The notes under the pieces were generated by a model. It searched no databases, was not told the DNA's origin, and saw nothing but the letters and a program-made list of their open reading frames with translations. The translations under genes were made by a program, and so were the position numbers. A DNA stretch of 64,000 bases from Candidatus Acetothermia bacterium (lineage in GTDB: Bacteria > Bipolaricaulota > Bipolaricaulia > RBG-16-55-9 > JANLFV01), in contig JANLFV010000001.1 of NCBI GenBank assembly GCA_024653345.1, positions 148,387-212,386 of the forward strand. Direction: 5' to 3'. Below are positions 51,333 to 59,595 of this stretch, piece by piece. Numbering within the stretch: position 1 is the first letter of the stretch; every line of letters starts with the position of its first letter.

Positions 51333-51929
51333 TTGGCAGAGATCAGCAATGAGATGATCATGGCCCTCCGGGCGGAGACCGGGGTGGGGATCATGGACTG
51401 CAAGCGGGCGCTCCTCGAGAGCAACGGGGACGTGGAAGCGGCCAAGAAGCTCCTGCGTGAGCAAGGTAAGGAGCTCTTCTCGCGGGCGAGCGAGGCCGTC
51501 GAGGGCCGGGTCGCCTCTTACATCCACCATAGCGGGAAGGTGGGGGTCCTGGTGGAAGTCGACTGCCAGACCGACTTCGCCGCGGAGAGCGCCCCCTTCA
51601 AGGAGTTCGTCAAGGACCTGGCGATGCACATCGCCGCGGCCAAGCCGCGCTACATCGGCCTGGAGGATGTCCCGGAAGAGGTCCTAAGGCAGGAGCGCGA
51701 GATCTACCGCCACCAGGCGGAGGCCGAGGGGAAGCCGCCCCAGGTGATCGAGAAGATCGTCGAGGGTCGGCTCAAGAAGTTCTACGCCGAGGCCTGCCTC
51801 CTCCACCAGCCCTATGTGAAAGACCCGCAGAAGACGATCGAGGACCTCCTGGGCGAGCTGGCGGCGAAGGTGGGCGAGAAGGTCGTGATCAGGCGGTTCG
51901 CCCGGTTCGAGGTCGGGCGGAATGAATGA
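51333..51929 (+). CDS. tsf: Elongation factor Ts
   Basis: This 198-aa EF-Ts starts at TTG, 7 nt after GAGGAGG. It recycles EF-Tu by displacing GDP. The N-terminal UBA-like segment (MALRAETGVGIMDCKRALLES) and TDFAAESAPFKEF are conserved. It is the short form (about 200 aa) with a single core subdomain, as in Thermus and Thermotoga, rather than the 283-aa form of E. coli. The stop overlaps pyrH. Confidence 0.96.
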   Translation: MAEISNEMIMALRAETGVGIMDCKRALLESNGDVEAAKKLLREQGKELFSRASEAVEGRVASYIHHSGKVGVLVEVDCQTDFAAESAPFKEFVKDLAMHIAAAKPRYIGLEDVPEEVLRQEREIYRHQAEAEGKPPQVIEKIVEGRLKKFYAEACLLHQPYVKDPQKTIEDLLGELAAKVGEKVVIRRFARFEVGRNE

Positions 51930-52633
51930 AGGGTAAGGGCGCCCGCCGCCTCTTACTCAAGGTCAGCGGCGAGGCCCTGGCCGCTGAGAGCGGTTCGGGA
52001 ATCTCCCTAGTGGCCCTAGAGAGGCTGGCCGGGCTCCTCGCCTCCGCCGCGAAGCTCGCGGAGCTGGCCGTGGTGATCGGCGGGGGGAACATCGTCCGGG
52101 GCGCAACCTCCGGCTTGGAGCGGGTGGCCGCGGACCAGATGGGGATGCTCGCCACGATCATCAACGGCCTAGCCCTCCAGAGCAAGTTGGAAGAACATGG
52201 GATAAGAGCAATCTTGCAATCGGCCATCCCAACGCCCTTCACGGAGCCGCTCGACCGGCGAAGAGCGATCCAGGCCCTCGAACGGGGCGAGCTCGTGATC
52301 TTCGCCGGTGGGACGGGGAACCCCTTCGTGACGACTGATACGGCCGCGGCGATCCGGGCGAGCGAGATCGGGGCAAAGCTTCTCCTCAAGGGGACGAAGG
52401 TCGACGGGGTCTACACCGCCGACCCGGCGAAGGACCCCTCGGCCAGGAAGCTTGACCGCCTCTCTTACCAGGAGGTCCTGGCCCGTGACCTGGGGGTGAT
52501 GGACCTCGCGGCGATCGAGCTCTGCCGGCTGAACAAGATCCCGATCCTGGTCTTCAACCTCTTCAAGGCGAGGGAGCTCGAACGGGCGGTCCGGGGCGAG
52601 AGCGTCGGGACCATAGTGACCTCCTGCAGCTGA
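51926..52633 (+). CDS. pyrH: UMP kinase
   Basis: This 235-aa amino-acid-kinase-fold enzyme phosphorylates UMP. Motifs are LLLKVSGEALA, VIGGGNIVRGA, FAGGTGNPFVTTDTAA and KGTKVDGVYTADP. It overlaps tsf by 4 bp. In most bacteria frr (ribosome recycling factor) follows; here the next 500 bp hold no gene. Confidence 0.96.
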   Translation: MKGKGARRLLLKVSGEALAAESGSGISLVALERLAGLLASAAKLAELAVVIGGGNIVRGATSGLERVAADQMGMLATIINGLALQSKLEEHGIRAILQSAIPTPFTEPLDRRRAIQALERGELVIFAGGTGNPFVTTDTAAAIRASEIGAKLLLKGTKVDGVYTADPAKDPSARKLDRLSYQEVLARDLGVMDLAAIELCRLNKIPILVFNLFKARELERAVRGESVGTIVTSCS

Positions 52634-52770
52634 GCCTGCCGAGGGGTGCTGGGCTTGAGCGTGTCGACGCGGCTCCAGTGCCCGGGGAGAGCTCGAGGGT
52701 TTATGGTGTTTGAATCCCATCCAGAGGGTGGTCATCCTGCCAGGTGCAGGCAGGGTGAGAGGGAGCTAAG

Positions 52771-52960
52771 ATGTCCAGGGTGATCACTCATACGGACGAT
52801 CAAGAGCCAGCCCTGTCCCCGTCGCAACTGCCCGACTATGGCTCCTCGACACAGGTCACCATGGCCGGCCAGAGAAGCGGGGCGACCGCGCTTCCTCTGC
52901 AAGAGCTGTAGATACTTCTTTCTCTCCCGCCAAAGGGACCCTCTTCTACGGCTGTCCAAG
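52771..52960 (+). pseudogene. Decayed zinc-ribbon remnant, possibly IS1-type InsA-like
   Basis: A short frame from ATG 52771 (stop 52909-52911) contains DYGSSTQVTMAGQRSG. In another frame the same stretch continues GRPRFLCKSCRYFF. With frameshifts these join into the N-terminal zinc-ribbon pattern of IS1-type InsA proteins (CPxCGS ... G.xRFxCKxCxRYF). No intact transposase or terminal repeats were found. The remaining bases of 52634-53133 show no gene, tRNA or clear hairpin. A 46-aa real ORF is the alternative. Confidence 0.3.
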
Positions 52961-53133
52961 CCGAGCGGAACAATCTCGCTACGATAGACTCAATCAAGGA
53001 GGAAACAACTCTCCTGAGTTGAGAAGACCATTCGACCTGTCCAGGAAGCGAAGGAACCTTTTTATTATAACTCCGGTCAAGAGACCTCTTTACGTCCACC
53101 TCCCACGAATATCGACGGAGTAATAGTATAGCG

Positions 53134-53721
53134 CTACATGCTGTCCTGCCGGATCGCTTCGTGGCAGTAGCACTCTTGAAGGTCGAAGTCCTGATATCCT
53201 AGGATAGGACAGATCCAGGACTGATCCCTGCGAAGGCCGAGCTGGGGAGAGATGACGAGGAGGTCTCCCGCTCCATTGAGATAGTAGCCAGCGCAGAGGG
53301 CAACTGGCACTGCTGCTTCAAGCTGAGAGAAGAGCAAGATCACCGCGTCATCCACGAGGAACAAGCCGAAGCGTAGCTGTTCTGCCTGCCACCCCGATAG
53401 CTTCCCTTCAATTTGAAAGATGGTTATCCCTATGGTGATGCTGTCCAGCTTGGACATTACATTCCAGGACATCGCTTGGGGATCCTGTTCGCTCCTGAGG
53501 GCCCTGGTTGCTTGGTCTGCCATGGCCAGAAAGAAGGACCGGACTAGCTCTGAGGTGATCTGCATCAAGTCGATCTGTTGCTGGAATGCGCCAAGCCGTT
53601 CTAGCGCCAATGTCTGCAAGTCCAGCAAACGCTCCGCCTGATGCGAGGAACCCGTTGGAAAAGGTAGGATTCCACCCAGCAAGACCGCCAATAATATCAA
53701 CCCTATCCTTAATGGTTTCAT
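53134..53721 (-). CDS. Exported protein of unknown function
   Basis: This 195-aa protein has a signal peptide (IGLILLAVLLGGILPFP). The mature part is mostly helical (ERLLDLQTLALERLGAFQQQ) with a C-terminal Cys cluster (SWICPILGYQDFDLQECYC). AAGGAGG lies just before the ATG. Codon use is AT-richer than in the housekeeping genes around it. No family is recognised. Confidence 0.6.
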   Translation of the reverse strand: MKPLRIGLILLAVLLGGILPFPTGSSHQAERLLDLQTLALERLGAFQQQIDLMQITSELVRSFFLAMADQATRALRSEQDPQAMSWNVMSKLDSITIGITIFQIEGKLSGWQAEQLRFGLFLVDDAVILLFSQLEAAVPVALCAGYYLNGAGDLLVISPQLGLRRDQSWICPILGYQDFDLQECYCHEAIRQDSM

Positions 53722-53742
53722 TCTCGCCTCCTTCCGATAGGT

Positions 53743-54105
53743 TCAGCACCTATATAGACTGCACCTTTCCTCTACCCAAGTTCTCCATTCTCCAGCGTAG
53801 AACCCGGTGCACTCGTAAAAACGGCACTTGCATATGCAGAATTCCCAGGGGTCGCACCACCATACATAGCTTGAGCAACCCCACCACAGAGCACACAGAT
53901 CATAGAAGTAGCCAGTAATAGGAACACACTCTGCAGGGACATACTGCGGTGCTTGCGAACCCGGACCAGCCGCGAATGAGGGATTTGCTTCATGAGCGGC
54001 TGTGGATCTTGAGGAGAGCGAGAAGTCGTTACCCCAAGAGATCAGCAGAATCACAAGCAGCACCGCTGCCAAACCGCTCTTGCCGATCCACCCTATCTCT
54101 GTCAC
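53743..54105 (-). CDS. Small exported Cys/Trp-rich protein (start uncertain)
   Basis: A signal-like helix (GLAAVLLVILLISWG) leads to a C-terminal 60 residues with ten cysteines and many aromatics (LCALWWGCSSYVWWCDPWEFCICKC). The longest frame begins at GTG 54126, but that lies between the -35 and -10 boxes. GTG 54105 overlaps the ribosome-binding site GGAGG (54105-54109). The codon at ideal distance (8 nt) is ATA at 54096, giving MGWIGKSGLAAV. I give the nearest canonical start. No family is recognised. Confidence 0.5.
   Translation of the reverse strand: MTEIGWIGKSGLAAVLLVILLISWGNDFSLSSRSTAAHEANPSFAAGPGSQAPQYVPAECVPITGYFYDLCALWWGCSSYVWWCDPWEFCICKCRFYECTGFYAGEWRTWVEERCSLYRC
53751..53779 (-). 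promoter_or_regulatory. Promoter of exported-protein gene
   Basis: On the minus strand TTGGGT (53774-53779) and TATATA (53751-53756) are 17 bp apart. It lies within the 3' end of the upstream gene, so the two exported-protein genes can be transcribed separately. Confidence 0.5.
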
Positions 54106-54116
54106 CTCCAAATTAA

Positions 54117-54145
54117 AAAATAGCACAGAATGTCGCCTTTGTCAA
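54117..54145 (-). promoter_or_regulatory. Promoter of Cys/Trp-rich exported protein
   Basis: On the minus strand TTGACA (54140-54145) and TATTTT (54117-54122) are 17 bp apart. GGAGGTGA begins 7 nt after the -10 box, as in the very short leader at 46736. Confidence 0.6.
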
Positions 54146-54272
54146 GAGTTCTCTCTCAGTAAGGCCCAGAGATAGCAATAGGCACACAGAGAATACACCT
54201 GAAGAACCACGCTGCCGTCTTGCTAATGAATAATTATTGAGGAGACCGGTTGTGTAATCTGCTTCCTCACGT

Positions 54273-54560
54273 CTAGTGGGCAAATGCCTTCGGGACCTCG
54301 AAGTAGTCTCCCCGGCGCTTGGGGGCGTTCTTGAGGGCCTCCTCCGGCGGGACTGACTCACGGGGCTGGTCCTCCCGGAACGGGCTCCCGCGCGAGAGGA
54401 CATGCTTGAGCAGCTCGACCCCCTCTGTATCGACCTCCTCGAGCTTCCGGAAGTAATCGAGGATCTCACCTAGCTGCGCCCGGAAGAGTTCGACCTCTTC
54501 CTCCGTCAGCTTGAGCTTCGCCAGCTTGGCGATGTGCAGGACCTCTTCTCGGGTGATCAT
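54273..54560 (-). CDS. gatC: Aspartyl/glutamyl-tRNA amidotransferase subunit C
   Basis: This 95-aa subunit stabilises the GatAB enzyme that converts Glu-tRNA(Gln) or Asp-tRNA(Asn). Motifs are EVLHIAKLAKLKLTEEE and the C-terminal RGDYFEVPKAF. The gene begins 1 nt after the recG stop, so it is translated from the recG transcript. gatA and gatB are not in the window, and 54127-54272 is empty. Confidence 0.93.
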   Translation of the reverse strand: MITREEVLHIAKLAKLKLTEEEVELFRAQLGEILDYFRKLEEVDTEGVELLKHVLSRGSPFREDQPRESVPPEEALKNAPKRRGDYFEVPKAFAH

Positions 54561-54561
54561 T

Positions 54562-56907
54562 CTAGAATCTCGCCCACTCGAACCGCCCGCCGAACCGCCG
54601 CGAAAACTCGGCCACCAAGGGGTGGTCCGGCTCGGCCTCGATCAGCTTGAGCGCCTCCTCCCGCGCGAGCTTCAATAGCTCGAGGTCCCTCAGCAGGTCC
54701 GCGGCCTTGAAGGTGGTGTCCAGGCCGTGCTGGGCCGGGCCCAACAGCTCCCCCGGGCCGCGGATCAGGAGGTCCTGCTCGGCAATCTTAAAGCCATCAT
54801 CGGTATCGCGGAAGGCCTCGAGCCGCCGTCTCGCCTCCTCGGTCTTGGGGCTGGCCAAGGCGAAGCAGAGGGCCTCCTGGCCGGCCCGGCCGATCCGGCC
54901 CCGAAGCTGGTGCAACTGGGCCAGGCCGAACCGGTCGGCGTGCTCGATGATCATGATCGAGGCGTCGGGGACATCGATCCCGACCTCGACGATCGTGGTG
55001 GCGACCAGGACATGGAGCTCCTTTCGGCGGAAGGCCTCCAGGACCGCCCGCTTCTCCGCGTCACTCACCCGGCCGTGGAGGAGGCCGACCTTGAACTCCC
55101 GGAAGGGGCCGCGCGCAAGTTCCTCGGCCATCTCCGTGGCCGCGCGAAGGTCCAGGAGGCGCGCCTCCTCCTCCGGCTCCTCGATCAAGGGGTAGATAAT
55201 GAACGTCTGCTCGCCCTTCGCCAGCCTCCCCTTGATGAGCTGGTAGACCTCCTCGCGCCGCTCCTCCGCGACCCAGTAGGTCTTGATCCGCCGCTCATAG
55301 GGGAGCTCGTCCAGGATCGAGATCTCGAACTGGCCGTAGAGGATGAGGGTGATCGTCCTCGGGATCGGGGTAGCGCTCATCACCAGGACATCGAGCTCCT
55401 GGCCCTTCTTCTCCAACTCGGCCCGCTGGATCACCCCGAAGCGGTGCTGTTCGTCGATGACCGCCAGGCCCAGCCTCCGGAAGCGGACCTCATCCTGGAT
55501 CAGGGCGTGGGTCCCCAGTACGAGGTCGACCTCCCCGCGCTCGATCCCCTCCCGCATCGCGGCCTTCTCCCGCTCGGGCAAGCTCCCGATCAGCAGGCCC
55601 ACCCTCAAGGGGAGCCGGGCCCGCTCGACCAAGTCGGTGATCACGCGGTAGTGCTGCTCGGCCAGGATCTCGGTCGGGGCCATCATCGCCGCTTGGTAGC
55701 CGCTCGCGTGGGCGATGAGGCAGGCGATCAGGGCCAAGACGGTCTTCCCGCTCCCGACATCCCCCTGGAGGAGGCGGTGCATCGGGCGGGGCGCGGCCAG
55801 GTCTTCTCTGATCTCGGCGAGCGCCCGCCCCTGGGCCGCGGTGAGCCGGAAGGGGAGGGCGGCGATGAACTCCTCGAGCTGCTCATCCGAGATCGTCAGG
55901 CTCCGCCCCGGCCGGTCCCGCACCCGCCGGCGCTCGAGGGCCACCCCGATCTGGAAGAGGAAGAGCTCCTCGAAGGCCAGGCTCCTCCTGGCGAGCTCGA
56001 ACTCCTCGAGGCTCTCGGGGAAGTGGATCTTGAAGAAGGCCTCCCGCCTCGGGAGGAGGCCCAGCCGGAGCCGGACCTCCTCGGGGATCAGCTCCTCGAT
56101 CTCATCTTGGTAGAGCGCGAGGTTCTCCCGGATCAAGCGGAGGAGGGCCCCCTGGGGGAGCCCCTCGGTCGCGGGGTAGACCGGGACGAGCCGGCCGGTC
56201 AGGAAGTTCTCGCCCGCGGGCTCCCAGACGGGGTTGGTGAGCTGGACCGCCCCGAAGGCCCGCTCGACCTCCCCAAAGAGGGCGAGTTTCATCCCGACCG
56301 CGAACTGCTTCTTCAGCCAGGGCTGGTTGAACCAGACGGCGTAGGCCACCCCGCTTATGTCCTGGACCGCCACTTTCAGGATCTCCAGGTCCCGCCGCGG
56401 GCGGATGGTGTCGATCGCGCTCACCCTCCCGTGGATCGTGGCCCGCTCGCCGTGCCTCAAGGAGGCGATCCTTTTAATCTGGGAGCGGTCCTCGATCCGC
56501 CGAGGGAAATAGAGCAATAGGTCCTCGATCTTCTCGATCCCCAGCTTGTTCAATAGCTTCTCCCGCCGCTCGCCCACCCCCTTGGCGTAGCGGACGGGCG
56601 AGCCCAGGCCCCCCTTGGCCTTTCGCGCTTTAGGAGATACAACCCCGACCTCGACCGCGCGGAGGAGGTCCTCCAGTTCCCGGATCGCCTCCCTTCTCTT
56701 CATGAAAGGCATCGCGGCGTAGCCCTGGGCCTGGGCCCGGAGCGCGGCCGCTAGCTCCGCGTCCGCGGGCTCGAGCTCCGCAGCGGCGCGCTCGATGAAC
56801 CCCTCCAGGCCGCCGAGGACCGCCCGGTCCTGATACCCCTCCCGCTTCTCCAGCTGGAGGACCTTCGCCAGGCGGGCGAGCAGCTCTTCCCTCGCTTGTC
56901 CGGCCAT
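54562..56907 (-). CDS. recG: ATP-dependent DNA helicase RecG
   Basis: This 781-aa helicase remodels stalled forks and Holliday junctions. An N-terminal extension of about 120 residues precedes the wedge OB-fold (GVGERREKLLNKLGI, GERATIHGRVSAID). Helicase motifs are LLQGDVGSGKTVLA (I), MAPTEILAEQHY (Ia), DEQHRFGV (II), SATPIPRT (III), VATTIVEVGIDVP (V) and QLRGRIGRAG (VI), followed by the RecG TRG motif region. ATG 56907 follows a -10 box by 7-9 nt. Confidence 0.96.
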   Translation of the reverse strand: MAGQAREELLARLAKVLQLEKREGYQDRAVLGGLEGFIERAAAELEPADAELAAALRAQAQGYAAMPFMKRREAIRELEDLLRAVEVGVVSPKARKAKGGLGSPVRYAKGVGERREKLLNKLGIEKIEDLLLYFPRRIEDRSQIKRIASLRHGERATIHGRVSAIDTIRPRRDLEILKVAVQDISGVAYAVWFNQPWLKKQFAVGMKLALFGEVERAFGAVQLTNPVWEPAGENFLTGRLVPVYPATEGLPQGALLRLIRENLALYQDEIEELIPEEVRLRLGLLPRREAFFKIHFPESLEEFELARRSLAFEELFLFQIGVALERRRVRDRPGRSLTISDEQLEEFIAALPFRLTAAQGRALAEIREDLAAPRPMHRLLQGDVGSGKTVLALIACLIAHASGYQAAMMAPTEILAEQHYRVITDLVERARLPLRVGLLIGSLPEREKAAMREGIERGEVDLVLGTHALIQDEVRFRRLGLAVIDEQHRFGVIQRAELEKKGQELDVLVMSATPIPRTITLILYGQFEISILDELPYERRIKTYWVAEERREEVYQLIKGRLAKGEQTFIIYPLIEEPEEEARLLDLRAATEMAEELARGPFREFKVGLLHGRVSDAEKRAVLEAFRRKELHVLVATTIVEVGIDVPDASIMIIEHADRFGLAQLHQLRGRIGRAGQEALCFALASPKTEEARRRLEAFRDTDDGFKIAEQDLLIRGPGELLGPAQHGLDTTFKAADLLRDLELLKLAREEALKLIEAEPDHPLVAEFSRRFGGRFEWARF

Positions 56908-56924
56908 CGAGGCTATAATATAAT
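56896..56924 (+). promoter_or_regulatory. fmt promoter
   Basis: TTGTCC (56896-56901) and TATAAT (56919-56924) are 17 bp apart. It overlaps the divergent recG promoter in the same AT-rich core. Confidence 0.6.
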
Positions 56925-56944
56925 CCTAGCGCTTCCAGCGCCAA
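56915..56944 (-). promoter_or_regulatory. recG-gatC promoter (predicted leaderless)
   Basis: On the minus strand TTGGCG (56939-56944) precedes TATTAT (56915-56920, 18-bp spacer) or TATATT (56917-56922, 16-bp spacer). The -10 box ends 7-9 nt before the ATG at 56907, with no ribosome-binding site. Confidence 0.55.
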
Positions 56945-56954
56945 GGTGGACAGG

Positions 56955-57878
56955 ATGAGGCTCATCTTCATCGGCTCCGGTGAGATCGGGGTCCCGACCC
57001 TCGAAGGGCTCGCCCGGGCTCATGATGTTCTGGCGGTCTTCACTCGGCCCGACCGGCCCGCGGGGCGGGGCCAGCGGCCCCAGCCGACCCCGATCAAGGA
57101 GGCCGCCTTGAGGCTCGGCCTCAGCCTTTATCAGCCGGAGAGCGTCAAATCCCCCGAGAGCCTCGAGCTGATCCGCGGGCTTGAGCCGGAGTTCATCATC
57201 GTCGCCGCCTATGGTGAGATCCTCTCCAAGGAGCTCTTGGTCATCCCCAAGCGGGGGGCGATCAACCTCCATGCCTCGCTCTTGCCCAAATACAGGGGCG
57301 CGGCCCCGATCCAGTGGGCGATCATCCGCGGGGAGCGCGAGACCGGGATCACCACCTTCCTCATGGACGAGGGGATGGACACCGGCGAGATCCTCCTCCA
57401 GCGAGCGATCCCGATCGAGGAGGAGGACACCGCCGGCTCGCTCTATGCCAAGCTCGCCCAGCTCGGGGCGGAGGTGATGCTCGAGACACTCGAGGGGCTC
57501 GAGCGGGGGACCCTGAAGCCCAAGCCGCAGGACCACTCCCAGGCCACCTACGCCCCGAAGATCAAGAAGGAGCTGGGCCAGCTCGACTGGGCCAGGCCGA
57601 GCCGGGAGCTGTTCAACCTGATCCGGGGGCTCAACCCCGACCCCGGGGCCTTCACCTTCTTTCGGGGGAAGCGACTGAAGGTCCACCGGAGCCGGGTCGT
57701 CCCTGGCGAATTCCCCGGAAGCCCCGGAGAGGTCTTAGATGTGAAGCCCGGGCTCATCGTCCGGGCCGGGGAGGAGGCCCTCGAGCTCCTCGAGGTCCAG
57801 CCCGAGGGGAAGCGCGCGATGAGCGGGCCGGACTTCGTCCGAGGGTATCGGGTTGAGGTAGGAGAGCAGCTAGGATAG
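56955..57878 (+). CDS. fmt: Methionyl-tRNA formyltransferase
   Basis: This 307-aa enzyme formylates initiator Met-tRNA with 10-formyl-THF. Motifs are IFIGSGEIGVPTLEGL, the folate loop LHASLLPKYRGAAPIQWAI with the catalytic Asn-His-Asp set, and FLMDEGMDTGEIL. The C-terminal tRNA-binding domain (YAPKIKKELGQLDW...) is present. ATG 56955 is chosen over GTG 56946 by family alignment. def, its usual neighbour, is absent. Confidence 0.95.
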   Translation: MRLIFIGSGEIGVPTLEGLARAHDVLAVFTRPDRPAGRGQRPQPTPIKEAALRLGLSLYQPESVKSPESLELIRGLEPEFIIVAAYGEILSKELLVIPKRGAINLHASLLPKYRGAAPIQWAIIRGERETGITTFLMDEGMDTGEILLQRAIPIEEEDTAGSLYAKLAQLGAEVMLETLEGLERGTLKPKPQDHSQATYAPKIKKELGQLDWARPSRELFNLIRGLNPDPGAFTFFRGKRLKVHRSRVVPGEFPGSPGEVLDVKPGLIVRAGEEALELLEVQPEGKRAMSGPDFVRGYRVEVGEQLG

Positions 57879-57969
57879 ACCATCGCCCCGCAGTTAAGAG
57901 AAGAGCCACCCGTCCTTCGCTAGTTTTGTTTCAAAGAGCTCCTCTTGCCGACCTTGCGAGCTCTCCTGA

Positions 57970-57999
57970 TTGCATCGGTCCGTGGTGCTCGGCTAAGAT
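57970..57999 (+). promoter_or_regulatory. Promoter of FGGY kinase gene
   Basis: TTGCAT (57970-57975) and TAAGAT (57994-57999) are 18 bp apart; AGGAGG follows about 10 nt before the ATG at 58030. Confidence 0.6.
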
Positions 58000-58029
58000 C
58001 ACCCGGCACAGCAGGAGGAAGATAGGAAG

Positions 58030-59595
58030 ATGAAGGAGTACTTGCTCGGGGTTGATGTGGGCACCCAGGCGACCAAGGGCACGTTAGTGCGGCCATCCGG
58101 TGAGGTGGTGGCTGTGGCTGCGGAGGAGTATGAGGTGCTTCATCCCCGGCCACTGTGGGCCGAGCAATGGCCGGAGGTGTGGCTTCAAGCGGTTGGCACG
58201 GTAATCCGGGCCTTGCTCACGAGGGCAGGGGTCTCCCCTAAAGAAGTTACCGGTGTTTGTATAAGCGGCCTTTACGGCGGTAGTGGGATCCCCCTGGATG
58301 CCAAGATGAAGCCGATCCGGCCTTGCCTCATCTGGATGGACCGCCGGGCCACCGCTGAGGTGGAGTGGATCAAGGCCAATGTTGATTTAGATAAGCTTTT
58401 CCTGGTTACCGGGAACTGGGTGGACAGCTACTTCGGCTACACGAAGATCCTGTGGATCAAGCGGCATGAGCCGGCCAACTGGCGCAGGATTTCCCTGTTC
58501 TTGCCCCCCAACTGCTACATCAACTTTCGCCTCACGGGCCAAGTGGCGATCGACCACTCTTCTGCTGGGAACTTGGGCGGATTATACGATATCAGAACCC
58601 ATGCGTGGTCCGAGGAGATGGCCCAGGCCTTGGGCCTCCCGCTCGAGCTTATGCCGGAGAAGATCGTGGCCTCCGGCGAGGTGATCGGTGAGGTCACGAG
58701 GGAGGGAGCCCAGCTGACCGGCCTTGCGCCGGGGACACCGGTGCTGGCCGGCGGGGTAGATGCCCCCATGGCCACCCTAGCTGCTGGGGCCCTGACCGTG
58801 GGGGACAATGTGACGATGATGGGCACCTCCACATGCTGGGGGGTGATCCACGCCGGCGAGGGGTTCGCGCGGGAGTTGGTCTCTATGCCCCATGTGGTGG
58901 AAGCGACCGAGAAGTTCTACACCTGGGGCGGATCGGCGACCTCCGGGGCGCTAGCCCGCTGGTTCCGGGACGAGCTGGGCCAGGCCGAGGTCGCTCGTGG
59001 GCTCGGGGAGGGGGGCAAGGATCCCTACCAGTTTCTCGACGACCTGGCCCGAGCTGTTCCACCCGGCTGCGAGGGGCTCCTAGCGTTACCGTATTTTATG
59101 GGCGAGCGGGCCCCCCTCTGGGACCCGAGCGCGCGCGGTGCCTGGGTCGGGCTCACCCTCTCTCACACTAAAGGCCACCTCTTCCGAGCCCTGCTCGAGG
59201 CCGCTGGGTTCGCCCTGCGCCACGCTATCGAAGTCGGGGAGGAGATTGGCCTCCCGATCAGCAAGGAGACCATGGTGGTCGGCGGGGTGGCGAAGTCCCC
59301 GCTGTGGCTCTCGATCATCGCGGACATCACCGGCCGCGCCATTCGCACCCCGGCCACCGAGGGGATCGAGGCCCCATTAGCTGATGCGCTGTTGGTCGGG
59401 CTAGCCATGGGGCTGGTGGACCGCTACGAGCGGATTCGGGAATGGATAAGCTATGGCGAACCGGTGCTCCCCCATCCCGAGCGCCATGCCATATACGACC
59501 GCTGGTATGCCCTATACCGCCAGCTCTACCAAGCCCTCCGCCCGCTGTTCTCCAAGCTCCAAGAGCTCCCTGGGGATCAGGCGAAGACGCGGTAG
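58030..59595 (+). CDS. FGGY-family carbohydrate kinase
   Basis: This 521-aa kinase phosphorylates a sugar (ribulose, xylulose or a relative). The N-terminal phosphate loop is LLGVDVGTQATKGTLV, substrate residues include LIWMDRRATAE, and the C-terminal ATP motif is VVGGVAKSPLWLSIIADITG. Overall build is nearest to xylulokinase. The gene tail overlaps that of the convergent isomerase-like gene by 19 bp. With isomerase, sialidase-fold protein and ABC transporter it forms a sugar-use module; the sugar is not known. Confidence 0.9.
   Translation: MKEYLLGVDVGTQATKGTLVRPSGEVVAVAAEEYEVLHPRPLWAEQWPEVWLQAVGTVIRALLTRAGVSPKEVTGVCISGLYGGSGIPLDAKMKPIRPCLIWMDRRATAEVEWIKANVDLDKLFLVTGNWVDSYFGYTKILWIKRHEPANWRRISLFLPPNCYINFRLTGQVAIDHSSAGNLGGLYDIRTHAWSEEMAQALGLPLELMPEKIVASGEVIGEVTREGAQLTGLAPGTPVLAGGVDAPMATLAAGALTVGDNVTMMGTSTCWGVIHAGEGFARELVSMPHVVEATEKFYTWGGSATSGALARWFRDELGQAEVARGLGEGGKDPYQFLDDLARAVPPGCEGLLALPYFMGERAPLWDPSARGAWVGLTLSHTKGHLFRALLEAAGFALRHAIEVGEEIGLPISKETMVVGGVAKSPLWLSIIADITGRAIRTPATEGIEAPLADALLVGLAMGLVDRYERIREWISYGEPVLPHPERHAIYDRWYALYRQLYQALRPLFSKLQELPGDQAKTR

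Noticed and set aside
52690-52740. A T-arm-like string (GTTTGAATCCCATCC) suggesting a tRNA near 52.7 kb.
   Set aside because: No acceptor stem, D-arm or anticodon arm can be built around it.
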